NCBI RefSeq assembly: GCF_019263585.2
Contig: NZ_JADQDF010000001.1
Coordinates: forward strand, 6,578,501-6,642,500
Reading direction: 5' to 3'
DNA: 64,000 nucleotides
Source: Pseudonocardia oceani
GTDB taxonomy: Bacteria > Actinomycetota > Actinomycetes > Mycobacteriales > Pseudonocardiaceae
Part shown: positions 48,252-54,983 of the stretch, one piece after another
Layout: each line of letters begins with the position of its first letter
Position numbering within the stretch: the stretch's first letter is position 1
Notes under the pieces: generated by a model
Told to the model about the DNA's origin: nothing
Database searches by the model: none
The model's input: the letters and a program-made list of their open reading frames with translations, nothing else
Translations under genes and position numbers: made by a program

Positions 48252-49913
48252 TCAGTCGACCGTCAGCCACACCGCCGCGTCGACGGGCAGGACGTCGAGC
48301 AGGGCCTCGGTGGCCAGCAGCACGCGGCTGCCCGCGGGCAGCGGCACCGGCGAGCCCGACAGGTTGACCAGGCAGGTGAACCCGTCGCCGCGGGAGAACG
48401 CCAGCACGCCCGGCTCGGACGGCAGCCACTCCAGCGTGCCGTCGCCCAGTGCCGGGTGCTCGCGGCGCAGCGCGAGGGCCGCGCGGTAGAGCGTCAGCAT
48501 CGACGCCGGGTCGCCGTCCTGCGCCTCGACGGTGACGGCCGCGAACTCCGCGGGCTGCGGCAACCACGGCGCGGCGGTGGCGCCCTCGGGGCTGAACCCG
48601 AACGGCGACTCCGTGCCCGACCACGGGATCGGCACCCGGCAGCCGTCGCGGCCGCGCTCGGTGTGCCCGGAGCGCTCCCACGTCGGGTCCTGCAGCACCT
48701 CGTCGGGCAGGTCCTCGACCTCCCACAGCCCCAGCTCGTCGCCCTGGTAGACGTACGCGCCCCCGGGCAGGGCGAGCATCAGCAGCGCCGCGGCGCGGGC
48801 GCGGCGGCGCCCCAGCGCGATGTCGAGCTCCTCGACGGGCGCGAGGTCGCCCAGCGCGTGGCCCGTCGCCGGCGGGCGGCCCAGCCGGGAGACGTGCCGG
48901 ACGACGTCGTGGTTGGACAGCACCCAGGTGGCGGGGGCGCCGACGCCGCCCATCGTGGCGAGCGAGTTGTCGATCACCTTGCGGAGCGAGTCGGCGTCCC
49001 ACGGGGCGCCGAGGTAGTCGAAGTTGAACGCGGTGTGCAGCTCGTCGGGGCGCAGGTAGCGCGACAGCCGCTCGGGCGTGGCCACCCACGCCTCGGCGAC
49101 GAAGATCTTCGGGTCGGCGTAGGACTCCGCCACCCGCCGCCATCCCCGGTACACCTCGTGCACGCCGTCGAGGTCCCAGAACGGGTGCCCGCCGTCGCCG
49201 ATCGTGTCCATCTGCCGGTCCGGGCCGACGTCGGGCAGCTCCTGGTCCTTGACCAGCGAGTGCGCCACGTCGATGCGGAAGCCGTCGACGCCGCGGTCGA
49301 ACCAGAACCGCAGGATCGACTCGAACTCGGCGCGCACCTCGGGGTGCTCCCAGTTCAGGTCGGGCTGCTTGACGTCGAACAGGTGCAGGTACCAGTCCCC
49401 GTCATCGGTCTGCTCCCACGCCGGGCCGCCGAACACGCTGCGCCAGTCGTTGGGCGGAGCCTGCGCGCCGTCCGGACCGACCCGGCCGGGGCGGAACACG
49501 TACCGCTGCCGCTCGGGCGAGCCGGGGCCGGCGGCCAGGGCGGCGCGGAACCACTCGTGCTCGTCGGAGGTGTGGTTGGGGACGATGTCGAGGATGACGC
49601 GCAGGCCCAGCGCGTGCGCCTCCTCGACGAGCGCGGCGGCCTCGTCGGCCGTGCCGAAGGCGGGCTCGACGGCGCGGTAGTCGGCCACGTCGTAGCCGGC
49701 GTCGGCCATCGGTGACGGGTACCAGGGGTTGATCCACAGCGCGTCGACCCCGAGCCCGTGCAGGTAGCCCAGCTTCGAGCGGATGCCCGCGATGTCACCC
49801 AGGCCGTCGCCGGTGCCGTCGGCGAAGCTGCGGATGTAGAGCTGGTAGACCACGGCGTCGCGCCACCACGTGCGCGCCTCCGTCGTGGGGGCCGCCGTCG
49901 TCGCCGAGCTCAT
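48252..49913 (-). CDS. GH13 alpha-glucosidase (oligo-1,6-glucosidase-like)
   Basis: 553 residues from ATG 49913, chosen because GGAGGAG lies 4 bases upstream; an upstream in-frame start at 49952 would place the operator inside the gene. Motifs: WWRDAVVYQLYIRSFADGTGDGLGD (read in parts), DIVPNHTSDEH, catalytic aspartate in GFRIDVAHS, glutamate in FVAEAWVA, aspartate in VLSNHDVVRH, and the GDELGL loop. It hydrolyses terminal alpha-glucosides such as isomaltose or maltose. A ROK regulator is encoded divergently, suggesting sugar-responsive control. Confidence 0.93.
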   Translation of the reverse strand: MSSATTAAPTTEARTWWRDAVVYQLYIRSFADGTGDGLGDIAGIRSKLGYLHGLGVDALWINPWYPSPMADAGYDVADYRAVEPAFGTADEAAALVEEAHALGLRVILDIVPNHTSDEHEWFRAALAAGPGSPERQRYVFRPGRVGPDGAQAPPNDWRSVFGGPAWEQTDDGDWYLHLFDVKQPDLNWEHPEVRAEFESILRFWFDRGVDGFRIDVAHSLVKDQELPDVGPDRQMDTIGDGGHPFWDLDGVHEVYRGWRRVAESYADPKIFVAEAWVATPERLSRYLRPDELHTAFNFDYLGAPWDADSLRKVIDNSLATMGGVGAPATWVLSNHDVVRHVSRLGRPPATGHALGDLAPVEELDIALGRRRARAAALLMLALPGGAYVYQGDELGLWEVEDLPDEVLQDPTWERSGHTERGRDGCRVPIPWSGTESPFGFSPEGATAAPWLPQPAEFAAVTVEAQDGDPASMLTLYRAALALRREHPALGDGTLEWLPSEPGVLAFSRGDGFTCLVNLSGSPVPLPAGSRVLLATEALLDVLPVDAAVWLTVD

Positions 49914-49925
49914 CGCGCTCCTCCA

Positions 49926-49976
49926 AGATCGTCCTGCGGGTATATTTACCACCTTGCGTTATTGTGCCGGAACGCG
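49926..49976. promoter_or_regulatory. Divergent promoter/operator region between alpha-glucosidase and ROK genes
   Basis: An AT-rich island in otherwise GC-rich DNA, containing GGGTATATTTACCACC and TTGCGTTATTGTG. The TATATTTAC and ATAACG blocks look like -10/-35 elements and a ROK-type operator. No perfect dyad was found, so the exact site is uncertain. Confidence 0.45.
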
Positions 49977-49994
49977 TCAAGAGAGGGGGAGGCG

Positions 49995-51134
49995 GTGTCG
50001 GGGACCGACGTGGTGCGGCGGCTCAACACGCAGGCGGTGCTCGACGCGGTGCTCGACGCCGGGGCCTGCAGCGGCGCCGACCTGATGGCCCGCACGGGCC
50101 TGTCGCGCCCCACCGTGCACGCCGTGTGCGACGACCTGATCGGCCGCGGCTGGCTGGTCGAGCCCCCGCGCGGCGACGCCGGCCCCGGGCGCCCGGGGCG
50201 CCCGGCCCGCCGCTACGCCCCCCGTCCCGGCGCCGGGTCGGTGCTCGCCGTCGACATGGGGGCGACGTCGGTGCGGGCGGTGGTCGCCGACCTCTCCGGA
50301 GCGCCGGTGGGCGAGGCCGGGGCCGCGTTCGCGCACCCGCACGTCGGCGCGGCCGAGCGGCTCGACCTGACCCGCGCCACCTGCGCCCGCGCCCTCGACG
50401 CCGCCGGGGCGGCGGGCGGGCGGGTGCTGGGCACCGTCCTGGGCATCCCCGCCCCGGTCGACGCCGACGGCCGTGCGTCGGCCGACGAGGCCTACCTCCC
50501 GGGGCTCGCCGCGCTCGACCTGCCCGCCGCGCTCGCGCCCGTCGTCGGGCGCGCCCGGGTCGAGAACGACGCCAACCTCGCGGTGGTCGGCGAACGCTGG
50601 CGGGGCGTGGCGCGGGGCGTCGACGACGTCGTGCTCGTCCTCGCGGGCGAGCGCCTGGGCGCCGGGGTGTGCCTGGGCGGGCGGGTCGTGCGCGGGCACC
50701 GCGGCGGCGTCGGCGAGATGGGGTTCCTCGACCTCGTCGACGGCGTCGGCGGAACCGCCGCGATCGGCAGCCTGGCCCGGCGCTGGGGCTCGGCCGAGCT
50801 CGGGCGGACGGTGCGGGCCGAGCAGGTCGTCGCGGCCGCCGGGGCGGGCGACGAGACCGCCCGGGGCGTCGTCGACGCCGTCGCGCGGCGGATCGCCCGG
50901 GCGCTGGCGGTGCTGGCCACGCTGCTCGACCCCGAGATGCTCGTCGTCGGCGGGGCGGTGGCCGCGGCGGGCGAGGTCCTGCTGGCGCCGCTGCGCCGGG
51001 AGGTCGCGGGCCTCACCGAGCGCCCCGTGCGGCTGTCGGCGTCGGTGCTCGCCGACCGCGGGGTCGTGCTGGGCGCCGTGCGCACCGCGCTGGACGAGGT
51101 GCGCCCGCGGCTGCTGGACCTGCAACCGGCCTGA
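49995..51134 (+). CDS. ROK family transcriptional regulator
   Basis: 379 residues from GTG 49995, preceded by AGGGGGAGG. N-terminal winged HTH (VVRRLNTQAVLDAVLDAGACSGADLMARTGLSRPTVHAVC, in parts) and a C-terminal ROK sugar-kinase-like fold (VLAVDMGATSVRAVVADL, ENDANLAVVGE, GHRGGVGEMGFLD). The cysteine-rich zinc motif that follows the GH in most ROK proteins is absent, so ligand binding may differ. Probably represses the divergent alpha-glucosidase gene in a sugar-dependent way. Confidence 0.92.
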   Translation: MSGTDVVRRLNTQAVLDAVLDAGACSGADLMARTGLSRPTVHAVCDDLIGRGWLVEPPRGDAGPGRPGRPARRYAPRPGAGSVLAVDMGATSVRAVVADLSGAPVGEAGAAFAHPHVGAAERLDLTRATCARALDAAGAAGGRVLGTVLGIPAPVDADGRASADEAYLPGLAALDLPAALAPVVGRARVENDANLAVVGERWRGVARGVDDVVLVLAGERLGAGVCLGGRVVRGHRGGVGEMGFLDLVDGVGGTAAIGSLARRWGSAELGRTVRAEQVVAAAGAGDETARGVVDAVARRIARALAVLATLLDPEMLVVGGAVAAAGEVLLAPLRREVAGLTERPVRLSASVLADRGVVLGAVRTALDEVRPRLLDLQPA

Positions 51135-51145
51135 TCGGGGCTCGG

Positions 51146-52510
51146 TCAGCTGATCAGCGCGTCGCGCAGCGCCTCGGTGTCGGGGTGGGCCGGACCGAGC
51201 GCCGCCTCGGCGTCGCGGGCGGCGCGGTCGTACTCCGAGCGGGCCTCGACCGGGCGCCCCGCCGACTCCAGGCACTCGGCCAGCGCCCCGCGCAGGGCCA
51301 CGGTGACCGGGTGCGCCGGCCCGCACTCCTCCACGGCGTCGCGCAGGGCCGACCCGAGCTCGGCGACGGCCGCGCGCGCGTCGCCGTCGTCGGCGTGACT
51401 CAGCCCGGCGCCGAGCCGGGAGGTGAGCGTGTCGGGGTGCCCGGCGCCGAGCACGCGGGTGCGGTGGGCGATCACGAGCGCGTAGTGGGCCAGAGCCTCG
51501 GCCGGGCGACCCGCCGTGCGGTGGACGGCGGCGAGGACGTCGCGCGCGGTCAGCGCGAGGGGGTGGTCCGGGCCCAGCGTGCGCTCGCGGTCGTCGAGCG
51601 TGTCGACCAGCAGCGGGATCCCGACCTCCGGTCGCCCCGCGGCCAGGTAGGCGACCGCGAGGTTGCCCTCGGCCACCAGTGCGTCCGGGTCGACCGGGCC
51701 CAGCCCGTGCACGGCCTCGGCGACGGCCTGCTCCAGCACCGGCACGGCCTCCTCCGCGCGCCCGGCGCCGACCAGCGCGGCCCCGGCGTCGTGCCGCTCG
51801 CGCAGGTGCCGGCGGTCGGCGCGCGTGGCGGGGTCGGCGGCGCGGCGGCCCAGCACGGCGCTCTCCACGAGCAGCCGCGAGCCGGTGAAGCGCCCGCCAC
51901 CGGGCATCGGCAGCACCGGGGTGCGGGCCAGCGTGGTGACGACCGCGCCGACCTCGGTGGGCAGCTCCGCCACCAGCTCGTCGACCAGGCCGGACCCGGT
52001 GTCCAGCACGTCGTCGACGCCCGCGGCGAGCAGGCACGCGACCGCCACCGCCCCGGGCAGGTCGAACGAGCGGGGGTCGGCGGCCATCTGGTCGAGCTCC
52101 ATGCGGGCGCGCCCGGCGCGCAGCGGGTCGGCCGCGGGCCAGCGCGGCGTCGGGCGCAGCCGCCGCGGCGCCTCGCGGCGGACCACCCCGGCCTCGACGA
52201 GGTACTCGGCGACCCGGTCGTGCACGACGCCGCCCAGTGCCGCGGCCCAGGAGTGCAGGTCGCGGGGCGCCCGCGCGTGGGCGACAGCCTCGACGACGAG
52301 GTCGGCGACGGGGTCCGGGTGGCCCGGGGCCCGCACCCCGGTGACGACGGGCCGGTCACCCTCGAGCGCGAGCCGCCCGGCGACCACGAGCGCGCACACC
52401 TGCGCCGAGAACAGCGCCCCGCACACGACGGGGTGCGGGGCCGCGGGCCGGCCCGTGGCCGGCTCGTGCAGCACCGTGAACAGGTTCGGGACGAGGTCGG
52501 TGTGCTTCAT
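51146..52510 (-). CDS. GPP34-domain and tetratricopeptide fusion protein
   Basis: 454 residues. The first 220 resemble the GOLPH3/GPP34 fold (LFTVLHEPATGRP, VCGALFSAQVCALVVAGRLALEGDRPVVTG in parts, GLVDELVAELP), a phosphoinositide-binding domain in eukaryotes common as single-domain proteins in actinobacteria. Residues about 240-454 form kinesin-light-chain-like TPR repeats with GPDHPLAL, GAGHPDTL, GPAHPVTV and GPAHPDTE marking successive units. No signal peptide. Function unknown; the TPR part suggests protein-protein contacts. Confidence 0.8.
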   Translation of the reverse strand: MKHTDLVPNLFTVLHEPATGRPAAPHPVVCGALFSAQVCALVVAGRLALEGDRPVVTGVRAPGHPDPVADLVVEAVAHARAPRDLHSWAAALGGVVHDRVAEYLVEAGVVRREAPRRLRPTPRWPAADPLRAGRARMELDQMAADPRSFDLPGAVAVACLLAAGVDDVLDTGSGLVDELVAELPTEVGAVVTTLARTPVLPMPGGGRFTGSRLLVESAVLGRRAADPATRADRRHLRERHDAGAALVGAGRAEEAVPVLEQAVAEAVHGLGPVDPDALVAEGNLAVAYLAAGRPEVGIPLLVDTLDDRERTLGPDHPLALTARDVLAAVHRTAGRPAEALAHYALVIAHRTRVLGAGHPDTLTSRLGAGLSHADDGDARAAVAELGSALRDAVEECGPAHPVTVALRGALAECLESAGRPVEARSEYDRAARDAEAALGPAHPDTEALRDALIS

Positions 52511-52552
52511 GCGCTCGGGGGAACCTACGCCGGACCGGTCACGCCGGGGACA

Positions 52553-52589
52553 CGGCGGCCGGCGTCCGGGGGGGAGGCGCCGGCCGCCG
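52553..52589 (-). terminator. Hairpin downstream of the small cysteine-containing gene
   Basis: Perfect 12-base arms (CGGCGGCCGGCG and CGCCGGCCGCCG) around a 13-base loop. It lies 6 bases after the stop of the minus-strand gene at 52595 and upstream of the TPR gene start, so it would end that short transcript. Confidence 0.7.
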
Positions 52590-52594
52590 GTGCT

Positions 52595-52930
52595 TCAGGC
52601 GCCCTGCGCGCGGCCGTGGCGACGGCGTGCGAGCTCGGCGATGCCGTGCAGAGCGCACGGCCACTGGGTGCCGGGCAGCCCCGTGCCGCCCTGCGTGCAG
52701 GTGCGGCACCGACCTGTCCGATCGGGGAGGTGCAGCACCAGCAGGCGCTCCCACACCCCGACCATCGGGGCCAGCTCGTCGGCCAGGCAGAAGTGCCGGG
52801 GGCTGGTGAGGGCGGCGGAGCCGCTGTCGGCGAGACCGGGGAGGGGCGTGACCGTGGCGGGGCCCTGCGGCGCCGTGCCGGACCGGGTCGGCCGTCCATT
52901 CGGCGGATCCGCACCCCATGACCTGTTCAT
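52595..52930 (-). CDS. Small cysteine-containing protein of unknown function
   Basis: 111 residues from ATG 52930. A C-terminal region has CRTC, WPCALHGIAE and a Gly-rich turn (TQGGTGLPGTQ), suggesting metal or disulfide. The N-terminal 40 residues are low-complexity. No family recognised. Divergent from the DUF397 gene across 89 bases that contain short repeats; small proteins of this sort commonly pair with DUF397 proteins in actinomycetes, but this is inference. Confidence 0.55.
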   Translation of the reverse strand: MNRSWGADPPNGRPTRSGTAPQGPATVTPLPGLADSGSAALTSPRHFCLADELAPMVGVWERLLVLHLPDRTGRCRTCTQGGTGLPGTQWPCALHGIAELARRRHGRAQGA

Positions 52931-53000
52931 CGCCGTATCCCCCGTCTGGCGCAGTACCGCCGTGCCTGTGTCGAACGCAACCTGATCGTGTCGGAACGAG

Positions 53001-53050
53001 CTTGCATCTGCAAGTGCCGGTGCGTGAACATCTGCACGTGCATCTGCAAG
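53001..53050. repeat. Short repeats around the start of the DUF397 gene
   Basis: TGCATCTGCAAG occurs at 53003 and again 36 bases later at 53039, with an intermediate imperfect copy (AACATCTGCACG) at 53028. The first also forms an inverted repeat CTTGCA-TC-TGCAAG. These overlap the 5' end of the DUF397 gene and the intergenic region and may be an operator. Confidence 0.6.
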
Positions 53051-53247
53051 AGATCCTCGCCTGGCGCAAGAGCTCCGCGAGCAACCCCTCGGGCAACTGC
53101 GTCGAGCTCGCGGCCATGGCCGACGGTGGCGTGGCGGTGCGCAACTCGCGCCATCCCGCTGGTCCGACGCTGGTCTACACTCGCGCCGAGATCGCGGCGT
53201 TCCTCGACGGCGTCCGCGCCGGGGAGTTCGACGACCTCGCCCACTAG
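53020..53247 (+). CDS. DUF397 domain protein
   Basis: 75 residues from GTG 53020; GTG 53038 is an alternative. The DUF397 signature is clear: WRKSSASNPSGNCVELA, GVAVRNSRHP and AEIAAFLDGVRAGEFDDL. DUF397 proteins usually sit beside an XRE-type regulator in Streptomyces and relatives; none is visible in the immediate flanks, so the partner may be elsewhere. Repeats at the 5' end may be a regulatory site. Confidence 0.85.
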   Translation: MREHLHVHLQEILAWRKSSASNPSGNCVELAAMADGGVAVRNSRHPAGPTLVYTRAEIAAFLDGVRAGEFDDLAH

Positions 53248-53292
53248 CGGGCCGTTCACGATCCACGCCGCGATCCGGGGGGAGCTCTAGTC

Positions 53293-54213
53293 CTGCGCAG
53301 GCGTCCGGCGTCCCCGCTCCCCCAGCGGCTGGGTCTCGACCCGGTCCGCCTCCGCACGCCCGACGACGGACGCTGGTCGACGATGCGCGACCACCTCGTC
53401 GAGCGGCTGCCCCGCGTGCCGGCCGAGCGGGTCGACGAGATGCTCGCCGAGCGCCGCGTCGTCGACGCCGAGGGCCCGCTCGGCCCCGACTCCCCGTTCC
53501 GCCCCGGCACCTACCTGTGGTTCCACCGCGACCTGCCCGTGGAGGTGCCGGTGCCGTTCGGCATCGGGATCGTGCACCGCGACGACGACCTGCTCGTCGT
53601 CGACAAGCCGCACTTCCTCGCCACGATCCCGCGCGGGCGCCACGTCGCCGAGACCGCGCTGGTGCGGCTGCGCCGTGACCTCGACCTGCCCGAGCTCAGC
53701 CCGGCCCACCGCCTCGACCGCGTCACGGCCGGGCTGGTGATGTTCGTGGTCCGCCGCGAGCGCCGCGGGGCCTACCAGACGCTGTTCCGCGACCGGCGCG
53801 TCCACAAGGTCTACGAGGCGGTGGCCCCGCACGACCCGGAGCTGCGGCTGCCGCTGACCGTACGCAGCCGGATCGTCAAGGAGCGCGGGGAGGTGCAGGC
53901 GCGGGAGGTCGACGGGTCGCCCAACGCCGAGACGCTCGTCGAGCGGATGGCGGTCCGCGGCGACCTCGCGCGCTACCGGCTCACCCCGCGCACCGGCCGC
54001 ACCCACCAGCTGCGGCTGCACATGTCCGGTCTCGGCGTGCCGATCCTGCACGACGACTTCTACCCCGAGGTCCACGAGCAGGCCCTCGACGACTTCAGCC
54101 GCCCCCTCCAGCTGCTCGCGGCCGAGCTCGCCTTCACCGATCCCCTCAGCGGGCGAGAGCGGCGGTTCACCAGCCGGCTGCGGTTGCGCGACCTGCCAGA
54201 CTCCGCCCCATGA
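53293..54213 (+). CDS. RluA-family pseudouridine synthase, probable CTG start
   Basis: 306 residues from CTG 53293, or 276 from ATG 53383. The upstream extension LRRRPASPLPQRLGLDPVRLRTPDDG is of the kind found at the N-terminus of related actinobacterial synthases, and GGGGGGAG at 53277-53284 is spaced 8 bases from CTG; the ATG at 53383 has no ribosome site. Motifs: an S4-like VRDH/MRDHLVERLPRVPAERV, VVDKPHFL, catalytic aspartate in HRLDRVTAG, and the C-terminal RTGRTHQLRLHMS. It modifies uridines in rRNA or tRNA; which one is unknown. Overlaps the next gene by ATGA. Confidence 0.85.
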   Translation: MRRRPASPLPQRLGLDPVRLRTPDDGRWSTMRDHLVERLPRVPAERVDEMLAERRVVDAEGPLGPDSPFRPGTYLWFHRDLPVEVPVPFGIGIVHRDDDLLVVDKPHFLATIPRGRHVAETALVRLRRDLDLPELSPAHRLDRVTAGLVMFVVRRERRGAYQTLFRDRRVHKVYEAVAPHDPELRLPLTVRSRIVKERGEVQAREVDGSPNAETLVERMAVRGDLARYRLTPRTGRTHQLRLHMSGLGVPILHDDFYPEVHEQALDDFSRPLQLLAAELAFTDPLSGRERRFTSRLRLRDLPDSAP

Positions 54214-54800
54214 CGATGCAGGTCCCGCGGTTCTTCGTCCGCCAGAAGGTCACGCTCATGGTCAACCGGTACCTCGTGTTCGCCGCGAACCCGGACGGCA
54301 CCGAGGGGCAGCTGATGGCCTTCGCCGAGCAGAAGCGGATGAAGCTCAAGGAGGAGGTCGTCTTCTTCACCGACGAGTCCAAGCAGCGGCGGGTGTTCTC
54401 CTTCACGGCCCGCCAGCGCCTGGACGTGCGGGCCGAGCACGACGTGCTCGACGAGGCCGGCCGCCCGCTGGGCTGGTTCAAGAAGGAGTTCGCGGCCAGC
54501 CTGCTGCGCTCCACCTGGACCCTCGGCGTCCCCGGGCTCGACGCCCGCGGCCAGGAGCGCCGGCCTGTCATCGCGGTGCTGCGCCGCGTGTGGACGGCCA
54601 TCCCCTACCTCGGCGACGTCTGGGTGCCGTTCGTCTTCCACTTCGACTTCGTCGACGCCGCCACGGGCGCGCCCGTGCTCACCAGCGAGCGGCAGCGCTC
54701 GATCCGCGACCGCTACGCCGTCACCGTGCAGGACCCCCGGCTGGACTTCCGCGTGGCGGCGTCGATGGCCGTGGCGCTGGACGCCCTGCAGAGCCGCTGA
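54210..54800 (+). CDS. LURP-one/scramblase-like family protein
   Basis: 196 residues. The segments MNRYLVFAANPDGTEGQLMAFAEQKRMKLKEEVVFFTDESKQ (read in parts) and LDVRAEHDVLDEAGRPLGWFKKEFAASLLRSTWTL resemble the LOR/tubby-like beta-barrel found in scramblase-like proteins. No transmembrane helix near the start; a hydrophobic C-terminal run (VPFVFHFDFVDAATG) is weak. Overlaps the pseudouridine synthase gene by 4 bases. Function unknown. Confidence 0.7.
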   Translation: MTMQVPRFFVRQKVTLMVNRYLVFAANPDGTEGQLMAFAEQKRMKLKEEVVFFTDESKQRRVFSFTARQRLDVRAEHDVLDEAGRPLGWFKKEFAASLLRSTWTLGVPGLDARGQERRPVIAVLRRVWTAIPYLGDVWVPFVFHFDFVDAATGAPVLTSERQRSIRDRYAVTVQDPRLDFRVAASMAVALDALQSR

Positions 54801-54983
54801 GCACGCCCGCGCCCACCGGACGCCCGCCCGTGCCGAACGGCCCTCGCCGCCCACGGGCACCCTTTCGGGTGATCGTGACGGCCGTCGGCCTCACCACCGG
54901 CGCCGTGCGCCGCAGGGTGGGTCCGATGACGTCAACCGAACGGGGCCCCGGAGCGAAGTCCACAGCATGACGAAGTGCCGGCC

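Noticed and set aside
49758..49994. Extending the ROK gene upstream to 49758
   Set aside because: The extension overlaps the alpha-glucosidase coding region and operator, and a strong ribosome site supports GTG 49995.
52988..53290. Cysteine-rich small protein (CICKCRCVNICTCICK) in another frame over the DUF397 gene
   Set aside because: The cysteines come from TGC-containing DNA repeats read out of frame; the DUF397 frame has clear family similarity.
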